In this document: one piece after another, positions 1-9,670 of the stretch
Numbering within the stretch: the first letter of the stretch is position 1
How the letters are laid out: each line of letters starts with the position of its first letter
From: Schizochytrium sp. TIO01
Lineage: Eukaryota; Sar; Bigyra; Thraustochytrida; Thraustochytriidae
DNA length: 64,000 nt
NCBI GenBank assembly: GCA_004764695.1
Contig: SMSO01000025.1
Location: 4,566,862-4,630,861 of the forward strand
Direction: 5' to 3'
Notes under the pieces: model-generated
What the model was told of the DNA's origin: nothing
Database searches by the model: none
What the model saw: only the letters and a program-made list of their open reading frames with translations
Translations under genes and position numbers: made by a program

Positions 1-94
1 GCTCCTCATTGCCAGTAAAGTCTTCGCGACGGCGCTTGCTCACCTTCCGTGAGTCGCCTTTGGCGCCCTTGCGATCGTTCTTCTGCCTCGCCAT
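1..94 (-). CDS. 5' end of an unknown gene running off the left edge
   Basis: An ATG at 92-94 (minus strand) opens a frame to the window edge. The 31 visible residues are very basic: they start MARQKNDRKG and include KVSKRRRED. Such an N-terminus is common in nucleolar and RNA-binding proteins, but that is only a hint. After codon 17 the sequence AAG|GTGAGC is a good 5' splice site, so the true first exon may end near position 44. The product cannot be identified. A longer overlapping minus-strand frame (40-378) crosses the same bases and looks like read-through of the 5' leader. Confidence 0.35.
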   Translation of the reverse strand, partial: MARQKNDRKGAKGDSRKVSKRRREDFTGNEE

Positions 95-937
95 GGCGAC
101 CTCCTTGGAGCGATGACTTGATAAACAAAAGCTCGAGGCTGGCGAGAGACGATGCCAAAGCTCTTTCGCAAGAACCTCCTTGACGCCTGCCCGCAAGTCA
201 CTGACCTACGAGACGAACGATCAGGGATCTGCCCGCCAACCCGATTCCAAGGCGGCACAGCGCTGACAAGTTCACTTGAGTAGAATGGAATGGAATGGAG
301 TGGACTCTCTCCACCATAAACTGGTGGCCTCGAAGGCCTTCCCAAAAATGCGTTGCGCTGGGGAGACCATTCTGGCACTTTTTTCTTTTCTTTTTTCTCT
401 TTCTTTCATTATTTGTATCTTTTACGTGTTCTCTTAGTCTACCTAATAATATGTTTGTGCGAGTTTAAAAAAGCAGTTAGGAGCGGGAAAACAGCAACCC
501 GGCATTATAGCAATTGGACGGAGTTATTCTCTTATATTGCTCTCTTCTTTTCTGTTTGGATTTTTTTCTTTTGAATCAATACAAGTAATGGTGTACCATG
601 ACTGTCTCGAGTTCATGTTGAGTTGTTTCTATTTGAAGTCATTTGTGTCTTGAATTATCGTTAGAATGAGAGACTATCCTCCTGACGGGGCACTGCTACT
701 TGAGATTTGCTCTGACAGCATAACAGCAAAGATGGGTAGTATCACTGAGGGTGGGTCATTTGTTGCTTTGATTGGTTTCCTTTATATATATATATATTTA
801 AACCTCAGTTCATCATTTATAATTTATGTTCATCTATCTATAATACGTTTCTAAGACTTTAAGCGGTATACATGCATCTTCCCACGGGCATTGGTGAATC
901 ATATTTTTGCTACATGGAAAGAATAAGAAACTTCCTA
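95..937. other. intergenic spacer, left edge gene to kinesin 3' end
   Basis: AT-rich spacer of 843 bp containing T-rich tracts (about 380-420 and 545-570) and a TA microsatellite (783-798). It should hold the promoter of the left-edge gene and the 3' end of the kinesin gene. I see no convincing coding frame or RNA gene. Confidence 0.6.
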
Positions 938-3900
938 TTAGTGAGCTTGTTGGCTGAGAAATTCACGCATATCACGATACGCGTCCGGGGCGTCGATGCC
1001 AAGCTCCTCAAGAATTGCGTCGACAAGATCAATAGGAGATACAGGTCTCGAGTTGTCATTTTCAGAACGAGGGCTAGAACTGCTTCTAGATGGGGAAACA
1101 ATAGCGCCAGCGTGCACTAAAGTGCGAACTACCTTTGGACTTGCGCTGCGCAGACGCCTGAGCTCCGTGAGAAGTGGCGAATCGCCAAGTTTGTTCGGTG
1201 CATTTACATCAGCACCAAGGTTGATGAGAGTATCAAGAACAGCAATTATTGCATCTCCAGGAATGACTTGCAGTGCCTTGTGCAGCACAGTATTTCCCGC
1301 AAGATCACAAGCTTGTAGAGGCGCCCCTTTTTCAACTAACATCTGCAAACCTTGCACAACACATGCGCTGCTTCCATGAAAATGGTAGCCTGAAATCATA
1401 CGGTGTAGTGGTAAGAATTTGACGTCAAAATCACTCTTGAAAAATCCTACAGACAGAGCCTGCCCAAGACCTTCAAGGTCGCCTCGAAGACATGCATTGA
1501 GGACAGCCAATTTATACTCTCCAAGACCAGATGGTCCGTGTGCTGTTGAATCATCACTTTCGACGAGTTCTGATTGTTGATTTCCAGATGTTGTGCGTTG
1601 GTGGCTGCTGCGATCCCTGACAGAAGAGCGCCTCATGAGGGCGCGATTAATTACATTCTGAGGGTTTTCTTGCTCTTTCACCTCCTGCAGAAGCTGCTCT
1701 TGCGTTTGTCGCACCGCTCTTAATTCGGAATTTATTTCCTGCCCGTGTTGCTTAAGCCTCGCACGGCTACTGGCATCCTTTGAGCGGTGGGAACGAGTGT
1801 GCTGTTGATGGTTTGGGTGTATAGAACTCCTTGACAAGCCATGTTGAGAACTAGTTCCTGAAGATGCAGGGCCTCGCAATCGTTCTTTTGCCATGACATG
1901 CATTGCGCCTATCGCACTTGTGCTTGATCGGGGTGGTGCAATGGGAGGGCGGGACTTGTCTTGCCATGTGTACATGTTTACACTACGACCCTGTTGCTTC
2001 CGTAGGGCATCCACTTGACCGGCAATCCGAGCAATTCGCGAGGACAGTCGTTTTTGCCCAAGACGATCCACCACACCTTCCATAGTGCCATACATGCCTG
2101 CCATAGCCTCTGCCAAAACTCTTTTTACGCGTAAACGATCCTGGGACCAGTTACGTTGAATCTCTTGAGCTCTCTCAACTTTACTGGCTAACTGTGCAAG
2201 CCGCCCTTGGTTCGTTCGCCGTTCTTCTGCTAGACGAGCAGCTGTACCTTCCGAACGAGCGAGGCGATCGGAGTGAGCAGCCTGGAGACCAACATTCTCC
2301 GTCCGAAGGTAACTCAACTCTTGCTTCATATGATCAATATCTTGTAAGGACTTATGAAGCTTCTCGATCTCTCGAGACGACTTTGCAAGACTCTCTTCGA
2401 GAGCGTCACGTTGCCCTTTCAGGTCGTTCACCCAATCATTTTGTACATCAAGTTTAGCTGACAACTGTTCCTTCTCACGCAAAGCGATCTCATGGTCTTG
2501 TATTAAAGCTTTCTTTTCTTGCTTCCATTCATTCTCACGACGGTGAAATTTTAAAACTTCCTTCTCCTGAGTCTGCCTTAGCAAATCACATGAGCTTGAG
2601 AGCTCATCAAGACGTGCGCGTTCGGCTTTACGTTGCAGCAAGAGTGACGACACGAGGCTAGCAGCATCTGCAAGTGTTTTAGGCGGATTTTGTTGCGAAT
2701 TTGTTGTTCCGCCTAGCGTGTTGATTGCACTGTGCCATATACCTTCATTTTGCAATTGGGAAGCTCGCATAATTTCATTTTGGTTTTGCTCACTTAAACG
2801 AGATTCTCTGAGCTCGCCATGCAACGATTGGTTTTCTGCCTTGAGTTGTGTAATAGTTGCTTTGAGCTCTTCAAGTTTTGCGCGCTGCTTTGCTAGGGTC
2901 TCTTCAGCACGGGTACAAGTAGCTGAAGCCTTTTCAGCAGCACGTTGCGCGTTTGCGCGGTCGTTTTGTAGAGCTTTGATCTGGGCTAGAGCTTGATCAC
3001 GTTCCAACATGACGGCGGCGTATTGCTGTTTGTGCTCAGCATCTGCTTTTTCCTGTGATGTAGTTAACGCGGCGAGCTCATGTTTGAGCCCCTCTTCTCG
3101 AGCATGAGCTGAAGACATCAATTCTTCCTTTTCGAGTTTATGACGGAGGTGAAAACCTTGATATTCATCTGACTTCTGCGCAAGTTTATCGCCTAGATGC
3201 ACAGATTGCTCACTCGCAGATAATAAACGAGTTTCGAGGCTCTTATTCTGAAGTTTCATGTCGTCCAGGTGTTCTTCAAGATCCCGAATCTTGCGCGCCG
3301 TTTCAGAGCGTTCAGAATTAAGAATCTGCTCTAAATTTTCTACCTTCTGAAGAGCCCCTTCTTGGTCGGCTTCCAACGACTGAACACGAGCGTTAGCATG
3401 GATCAGGTTGCCTTGAAGAGACTCAACTGAGCGAAGAGTCTCCGTCTTGCGTTTCTCCGCTCGGCGTGGCGAAATAAACGAGGCAGCCGTATTGTCGAAG
3501 GACTTCGTAGGTGTTGTTTGTTCACCAATTGAACTGCTTGATCCTTTGAGCGCCTGTTCAAGATTTGTGTGAAATTGCATCAAGTGATCTTGCGCCGTGT
3601 CCCGCTCTTGAGCTAGTCGCGCATTTTCCTCTTCAAGAGTGTCTAACTGCGATTTGGCAGACTCCAGCCTGGCCACCTCCTGGGCTAAACGAGATTCCAG
3701 ATTCTGCATCTGTTTTCGTGCATCGTCCCGTTCCTGGGCAGTAGTGCCCTGTACGCCAGTAAGACGGCTGTTCTTCTCCAACGCTTCAGAAAGTTTCTCT
3801 TCAAGAACTTCAGTCTGGTGAGTGATTTCCTTAAGTTGCACTTGCAAAACCTCCCTTTCCTTTGTAAGTTTGTACACTTGATCTTGACTTTGAGATGTTG

Positions 3901-6900
3901 CCTGCTGATTTGTCTTTTGAAGCAGGTCACGTTCCTGAGTTAACTTCTCAACAACTGCTTGGGACTTTTTGTAGGAATCTGAGGCTACCTTTGCAGCTTG
4001 CTTATGTTCGTCCCTCTCCTTATCAACAGACTGTATTTCGATACGCAATTCTTCTTGCTCCCTCCTCAATTTATCGATTTCTGCTTGAGAATATTCGAAT
4101 TTACGGGTACTGTCCGCTAGGAGAACTCGAAGATTGTCGCGGTCATGTTGAACATCCTGGAGCTTAGTTTTCAAGTCATAGTTCTCCTGCGAGAGTTCAT
4201 GAGACCTCCCTTCTGTTTCCCCCTGCTCCGTTTTAAGAAGGTTCAGATAGTGCTCTAATTTGTCTCGTTCCTGAGTGATTCTGCTTATTTCCTGCTTCAA
4301 ATGATCAATTTCGGTAGACTTGGAATCTCGGTCTAGAGTAAGGGACGCAATGTTTTGCTTTGCTAAGGCAAGAGCGTTTCTTTCCCCTTGAAAGTCACGA
4401 GAAAGTTCTTTCAATTTCTGCAAAAGATCGTCGCGCTCGCTCGTGAGAGATTGACTGAGCTCTTCTGAATTACGCAATTTGCTTTCAGCTTGATGTAAAT
4501 TCCTCTGAACTTCCTCAAGATCACGAGAAAGGCTTCCCAAATTTTCCAACGCCTCATTGCGTTCGTGATGGGCATTCTGCAAAGCCTGGTCTAGACTTTT
4601 CAACTTTTTAATCGAGGCTGCTTGCAAAGTCTCAGCTTTTTCCTTGTCTGATTGCATGGATGCTTGGAGTTTACGAAACTCGCCAAGTTCACGAGAAGTA
4701 TCTTTCAACTTCTGCTCTAGTTCGTTACAAGTTTGGGTGAGGCTGCGATTATCCTCATGGGCAGCTTCTAATGCAGCTCTCTGAACATTTGCTTCCTGTG
4801 TCAACTCAACAATTTCGTGATCGTGTTGAGACATCTTCTCCTTGGTGGAGTGGAGTTGTGAAAGAAGCTTGGCTGTTTTGGATTCACCATTAGCTATAAT
4901 TTCCTCTAGCTGTGACTTGAGGCGCGTACTCTCATTTACTGCATCCTGATACTTTTGTTGAAGTGCATCAAGTTCCGACGCGGTCTTCTCAGCGGTAGAC
5001 TTCTTGTCAGCTAGTTCACCACGCAGAATCTCTTGATGCTCTAATAAGCGGTCACGTTCTGCCATGAGGGTCTGCGCGCGCTCTTCATACGCCGCATCAA
5101 GATCATTTGCCCTGGCCTCGGCTCGTTCCAGAGCATCTGTGCGGTCCTTCTCTACTTTACACATCTCTTCTTCAACCTCGGCGATACGCTCTTCAGCACG
5201 GTTCAATTTGTTCATAAATTCATCGCGCTCCTTCTGTAAACTGAGAATGGCCTGTTCAGAACGCTGTTGAGACTTGACTTTAGCTTGTTGAATAAATTCT
5301 TCGGCACGAGTCAAGGCAATATCGCGTTCCTGTTTTGCCTTTGCCACTTCATCAAGTGCAGCAAGAAGCTTCTGATGTTCCTGCGCCACCCGTATCTCTG
5401 TCTCCTCGCGCATCTTCTCAAGCGTTGCATCCGTTTGTTTTTCCATTGCTTGTAAGCGACCTTGCATGTTACTTTCTAAGGCATCACGCTCTTCCTGTAA
5501 TTCCTGTAATTGTGAATGTACATGATCGAGGTCTTCTTGCAACTTGCGTTGTTTGTCAGCATCATCCCCTTTTCTTTTTTCACGTTCTGCTTGCGTTCTT
5601 GAAAGCTCCTTTTCAAGTCGAGATACCACGTTTTCTAAATTTCGTTGCCTATCATGCATGTCACTTTCTATTTCAGACCGCCGTTCTTGTTCACGTTCAA
5701 GCATTTTGTCAAGCTCGGCGAGACGAATAGCTTTTTGCTCATTTTCTCGCTCCGCAGCAGCATTTGCTGATGTTTGTTTGGCTAATTGAGCGCGAACATC
5801 CGAAAGTTGGGTCTCGAGTTCGTGTCTTGCTGAATTTTGTTGCTCGAGAGTTTTGATACAATTTTTGGCTTGTGCCAGGTTCTGCTTCAGTTGAAGAGTG
5901 ACAGTGACTTGATGTTGTTGTGCTTTTTCTTGGTTTTCAGCTTGAGATTCAAGAGTTTGCACTTGCTGTTTAAACTGAAGTGCTAAGCGACTTTCCTGGT
6001 CCAGCTCAGCCTGGACTTCTTGCATTCTCTTTTGCAAAGCTTGTAAGGTACTCTGCGAATCTGTGCTCGTTTTTAGAGCCTCTGTTTGTTGATCGTGTAG
6101 CTGGCGTTGAAGAAAACTAGCCTGTTGTTTGGCTAGCTCTGCTTGATTTCGAGCCTCATCCCGTTGTTTCTGCATCTCAGCTGCCAGGGCCTGGGCCTCG
6201 GAAGCTGCTTCAAGAACAGATACTTTGTGTTGGTCCAGCTCGTTAAGCTTGTCCCGCAAAAGTTCCCGTTCCTTTGCGGATTCGTGCAGCTGTGCATCTT
6301 TGCCAACTAGCGTTTCGCGAACTTGATTATGGAGCTCAGCAATAGCTTGATCATACTTCGCTCTAGTACTTACGCACGCGGTACAAGGTTTGTCCATTGC
6401 TGATTGTAAATGTTTTTTCAACTCAACGATCTCCCGCCTGCGGGATTCCTCTGCTTGGCGCATGCGCTCAAGCTCTCGCAGCGTTTCAACGCTAGCCGAC
6501 TTCAGGGCTTCGTATTGATGCCGCGATACTTTAAGTTGCTCACGAAGTTCATCAATATGAAGTTGCGAAGCACCTTGCTGGGATGATTGTCCTTGCATTC
6601 GTTCATGCGCTAGTTGGAGTTGTCTTTCCAAGGTCTGCACACGCTCGCCATGGCGAAGAGCCTCCTGACGTGCCAGACCAAGTGCCTTTGCTAGCTTTTC
6701 TACCATAGCCTTCATTTCCTCTACCTCATCCTGCGTTGCACCGTTAGCAAATTCTCGAATAGAGTTTCTCAAGGTCTCAATCTCTACTCTCTGCTTATCA
6801 AACACACTCTTGTATTCGGCAAGCTTTACCTGAAGCGAGCTGTACTTTTCTTGTTGTACGGTGAGCTTAGAGGCGTGGTTATGAACTACTTGTCGTAAAC

Positions 6901-8383
6901 ATGCTTCAAGACGCTCCTTCTCAAGTTCATTCTCACGAGCAAGCCTCGAAAGTTGTTCCATGCGATGCCGTTCCTCAGCAGCATCCTCAGTCCCAATTTG
7001 GCGACTCAGCTGTTCAAAGTCGGCCTCGCGTTGTCTTAGTTGCGTTTTCAGTCGATCCACCTCCGCTACAAGAGCTGCAGCCTTAGAGTCACCTTCCGTA
7101 TCAGTATTAAGGTGGATTCGGTTCTGAATTTTTTTTGCACGTTCAGCATACATAAGGGTCATATAGGTTTGTTGCTGATACAAAGAGGGTGTCCGAATGT
7201 TCGCGATCATAACAGTTTTTGAGTTTCCACCTAGAGAGTCTTTGAGCAGAAAAGTTAATTTGCTATTTCGATATGGCACCCGTGCTCGAGCGTCTGCTGC
7301 CTTGCCGCTGCTACAAAGCCTCGAAAGTGCTGATAAGACGTCACCCAAAGTGGAAAGCGAGAGGTTGATATTTTGCGTTTCAGTTAAAGTCTGTCCCTCA
7401 GCACGCGATAGAGAGAGACGCTCACTGCCTGCAAGATCTACAATGTGGAGTTTACCAAGTTTAGAGATATAGCCTTTACCATCAGGCGCCGGAACGCGGC
7501 TCTCAACATAGAATGTCAAAATTGCATGACTTCGTGAACTATGTTCGTTACAGTCAGTGGCTCCTGTGGCTCGATTTCTAGCACCCAGTCCTACCAAACG
7601 CAGCGCTTCTTTGGCACTGGTTACTGGTGTATGAAGTGACGGAGATCCACTGAGAAATACTGAGCCAGACTTTGTTGTGTGCAACTCAATCTTAGGTTGC
7701 TGCAAATGGCTTTGCGTAAAAGACCCCGTAGAATTTAAAGTAGAACTCGACGCTGACTCCCCTGTAAAATGTAACAGGTCTTGAAAGTGATTGTTATACA
7801 ACTCAACATAACCCATGTGTACAAGAACAATACCGTCAGCCTCTCTTTCTGCAAGGTCTCCGGCCAGCTCAAAAATACGATTTACAGCTCGAGGAATAAT
7901 TCCTGGGTTCATACCATCGCCACTGATGGTATGCGTCTTTCCCGAACCTGTAGATCCATAAGCAAAAATAGTAGCATTATATCCTTGAACTGTGGATGCT
8001 ACAAGAGGGTCCACGGCTTCATAGATTTCTTCTTGAGGCGCGAGCGGACCAAACACGCGGTCAAAATGGAAACTCCTTGGCGGCTGGTCACTTCGCCTCA
8101 TTTCCAGGGAATTTCCTTCCGATGCTTTGACGCAAGGCACCATGCCCTCGTTGCCTTCGCTAACATCATTATCATTTTTATTTGTTGTACTCTTCAAAGA
8201 GTTGTTTGCTGAGAGGCCTCCAAAGTGTCTCTGTGAATTGCTGCTCCCAGTTCTGCTTTGAAAGTAGCGGTCTCCCTCATAGCCGCTGCTTTCGTTGTGA
8301 GCTCCACTCTCATCTGGCCGAATCCGCACCAACACACGAATATTCTCGCGCCCCCCTCCCGATTTCTGGGCCCCAGCCGTCAT
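938..8383 (-). CDS. giant N-terminal-motor kinesin with coiled-coil rod and C-terminal ankyrin repeats
   Basis: Uninterrupted frame of 2481 aa with ATG at 8381-8383. The motor domain spans about residues 14-425. It has the P-loop GSTGSGKT (143-150), switch I NEHSSRSH (279-286) and switch II DLAGSER (316-322), so it is predicted to be an active microtubule ATPase. A Ser/Asn-rich stretch of about 70 residues (26-95) follows the first beta strand, longer than usual. Residues about 430-2100 are heptad-rich coiled coil, broken near 1620-1640 by a Ser/Thr-rich linker with TPTK and SPRR, which fit the CDK consensus. A basic disordered region (about 2120-2270) precedes ankyrin-type repeats (about 2285-2425). 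The length recalls CENP-E-like kinesins, but I cannot assign a family. An ankyrin tail on a kinesin is unusual; it could bind cargo or an anchor (inference). Divergent from the O-fucosyltransferase gene. Confidence 0.93.
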   Translation of the reverse strand: MTAGAQKSGGGRENIRVLVRIRPDESGAHNESSGYEGDRYFQSRTGSSNSQRHFGGLSANNSLKSTTNKNDNDVSEGNEGMVPCVKASEGNSLEMRRSDQPPRSFHFDRVFGPLAPQEEIYEAVDPLVASTVQGYNATIFAYGSTGSGKTHTISGDGMNPGIIPRAVNRIFELAGDLAEREADGIVLVHMGYVELYNNHFQDLLHFTGESASSSTLNSTGSFTQSHLQQPKIELHTTKSGSVFLSGSPSLHTPVTSAKEALRLVGLGARNRATGATDCNEHSSRSHAILTFYVESRVPAPDGKGYISKLGKLHIVDLAGSERLSLSRAEGQTLTETQNINLSLSTLGDVLSALSRLCSSGKAADARARVPYRNSKLTFLLKDSLGGNSKTVMIANIRTPSLYQQQTYMTLMYAERAKKIQNRIHLNTDTEGDSKAAALVAEVDRLKTQLRQREADFEQLSRQIGTEDAAEERHRMEQLSRLARENELEKERLEACLRQVVHNHASKLTVQQEKYSSLQVKLAEYKSVFDKQRVEIETLRNSIREFANGATQDEVEEMKAMVEKLAKALGLARQEALRHGERVQTLERQLQLAHERMQGQSSQQGASQLHIDELREQLKVSRHQYEALKSASVETLRELERMRQAEESRRREIVELKKHLQSAMDKPCTACVSTRAKYDQAIAELHNQVRETLVGKDAQLHESAKERELLRDKLNELDQHKVSVLEAASEAQALAAEMQKQRDEARNQAELAKQQASFLQRQLHDQQTEALKTSTDSQSTLQALQKRMQEVQAELDQESRLALQFKQQVQTLESQAENQEKAQQHQVTVTLQLKQNLAQAKNCIKTLEQQNSARHELETQLSDVRAQLAKQTSANAAAERENEQKAIRLAELDKMLEREQERRSEIESDMHDRQRNLENVVSRLEKELSRTQAEREKRKGDDADKQRKLQEDLDHVHSQLQELQEERDALESNMQGRLQAMEKQTDATLEKMREETEIRVAQEHQKLLAALDEVAKAKQERDIALTRAEEFIQQAKVKSQQRSEQAILSLQKERDEFMNKLNRAEERIAEVEEEMCKVEKDRTDALERAEARANDLDAAYEERAQTLMAERDRLLEHQEILRGELADKKSTAEKTASELDALQQKYQDAVNESTRLKSQLEEIIANGESKTAKLLSQLHSTKEKMSQHDHEIVELTQEANVQRAALEAAHEDNRSLTQTCNELEQKLKDTSRELGEFRKLQASMQSDKEKAETLQAASIKKLKSLDQALQNAHHERNEALENLGSLSRDLEEVQRNLHQAESKLRNSEELSQSLTSERDDLLQKLKELSRDFQGERNALALAKQNIASLTLDRDSKSTEIDHLKQEISRITQERDKLEHYLNLLKTEQGETEGRSHELSQENYDLKTKLQDVQHDRDNLRVLLADSTRKFEYSQAEIDKLRREQEELRIEIQSVDKERDEHKQAAKVASDSYKKSQAVVEKLTQERDLLQKTNQQATSQSQDQVYKLTKEREVLQVQLKEITHQTEVLEEKLSEALEKNSRLTGVQGTTAQERDDARKQMQNLESRLAQEVARLESAKSQLDTLEEENARLAQERDTAQDHLMQFHTNLEQALKGSSSSIGEQTTPTKSFDNTAASFISPRRAEKRKTETLRSVESLQGNLIHANARVQSLEADQEGALQKVENLEQILNSERSETARKIRDLEEHLDDMKLQNKSLETRLLSASEQSVHLGDKLAQKSDEYQGFHLRHKLEKEELMSSAHAREEGLKHELAALTTSQEKADAEHKQQYAAVMLERDQALAQIKALQNDRANAQRAAEKASATCTRAEETLAKQRAKLEELKATITQLKAENQSLHGELRESRLSEQNQNEIMRASQLQNEGIWHSAINTLGGTTNSQQNPPKTLADAASLVSSLLLQRKAERARLDELSSSCDLLRQTQEKEVLKFHRRENEWKQEKKALIQDHEIALREKEQLSAKLDVQNDWVNDLKGQRDALEESLAKSSREIEKLHKSLQDIDHMKQELSYLRTENVGLQAAHSDRLARSEGTAARLAEERRTNQGRLAQLASKVERAQEIQRNWSQDRLRVKRVLAEAMAGMYGTMEGVVDRLGQKRLSSRIARIAGQVDALRKQQGRSVNMYTWQDKSRPPIAPPRSSTSAIGAMHVMAKERLRGPASSGTSSQHGLSRSSIHPNHQQHTRSHRSKDASSRARLKQHGQEINSELRAVRQTQEQLLQEVKEQENPQNVINRALMRRSSVRDRSSHQRTTSGNQQSELVESDDSTAHGPSGLGEYKLAVLNACLRGDLEGLGQALSVGFFKSDFDVKFLPLHRMISGYHFHGSSACVVQGLQMLVEKGAPLQACDLAGNTVLHKALQVIPGDAIIAVLDTLINLGADVNAPNKLGDSPLLTELRRLRSASPKVVRTLVHAGAIVSPSRSSSSPRSENDNSRPVSPIDLVDAILEELGIDAPDAYRDMREFLSQQAH

Positions 8384-9670
8384 CGCAAAGGGCTGGCCGC
8401 CCCGCGAAACAGTGCTCCGCTGCCACGCAGCCCAATCTCTCTCAGCGGTTTTCTACTTTGCTTTCGAAAAATCGATTCCACTGTTTTTCTTTTCGTTGTA
8501 GGTTAGTACCATCCCACTTGCACAACCCCAATATCCTACAATTGGGTTCTGGAGAACAGAGGGAACATACTTCACGTTGTTGATTGGGACAAGCGCGCCT
8601 TGTCCTCATTTGCATTCGCTTCATTGATCTTTAATGACTTCGCTCGGAGATAATTCGAGTTCACTCTGAAGAATGTGTGATATTATATAAAATTGAGGTC
8701 CTAATTCTGTCAAATCTAGGAGTTTTGTGGAGCTCCGATGTGAATCAGGTGTGAAGACATGTTGTAGAAAACTGGTAATTTGAACGGTCTTTCGTGATAT
8801 TGGAATTGCGCTTTTTGTTTACGGTCTGTGCATACGTATAGGGTCATCGTGGTTACAGTTTCTAGGACAAATTATGAGTAGCTTCAGTACAAGGCCATCA
8901 CATTTCAAAACTCCACACAAAGTAGAGAAAACTTATTTAAGGATCACTGAGAGAGGTACATGATGCTATGATCCAATTTTATATAAGTAGTCCCCAAAGC
9001 TGAATTACAAGTTAAAAATGAAAGATTTCCAGTATTGCAACATTCAATGCTTGGGTAAGCCTATCGAGTTCCTTGACTGCCCATGCACTTTGCTTTCCAA
9101 GATTCTTCAGAAAAAATGTAAAGAAACGCCCGCCCAAACTATCAGTGATATTCTTGTTTCTCCCGTAGTCATCATTTTGACGCAATACAAGTTTGGCCGC
9201 TACCATCTCCACATTGTGTTTTAGATCTAATATCTCTTTTTTTTCATTTGCCAAGATCAGGAGGTAAAGCCAGCAGCATTTCCTCTAGTCAAAACGATCA
9301 TCAAGCTGGTCATATATTCTGCAGTTCGTAGTGCCACATCAAACATTCGCAATATAATAAGATCCTCTTGTACATAGCCTTTTACATCGTAGCTCAAAAG
9401 GTCATGTTTGAGTTTGAATTTTATTTTTAGTTGTTCACAACCCAACCCAACTGCCATTGATTGATTGGTTGACTGACTGACTGAATTTTGATTGTCTTTT
9501 GAGACAAATCTTCTATATAAAAGTTTTTGGATTAAAGTTTTTGGATTAAAGTTTTAAAAAAGTTTTTCAATTTTAAAAAATTGTTCGGCCAAATCTTGAG
9601 ACAATGACATGTAATGTTTTCATGCAAGCAAATCCGAGTCGCTCTCGCGACACTGCACTTCTTCACTTCT
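8384..9670. promoter_or_regulatory. divergent intergenic region, kinesin / O-fucosyltransferase
   Basis: About 1.3 kb between two divergent start codons, so both promoters should lie here. The first 200 bp beside the kinesin are GC-richer; the rest is AT-rich. It contains a GACT/TGAC microsatellite near 9463-9484 and a direct repeat of the AAAGTTTTTGGATT type at about 9520-9555. No specific promoter motif can be assigned from one sequence. Short frames here (for example 8182-8583 and 9012-9254) look non-coding. Confidence 0.5.

Noticed and set aside
40-378. 112-codon minus frame at the left edge
   Set aside because: Overlaps the short basic frame starting at 94 in another phase; Pro/Arg-rich content typical of translated leader sequence.
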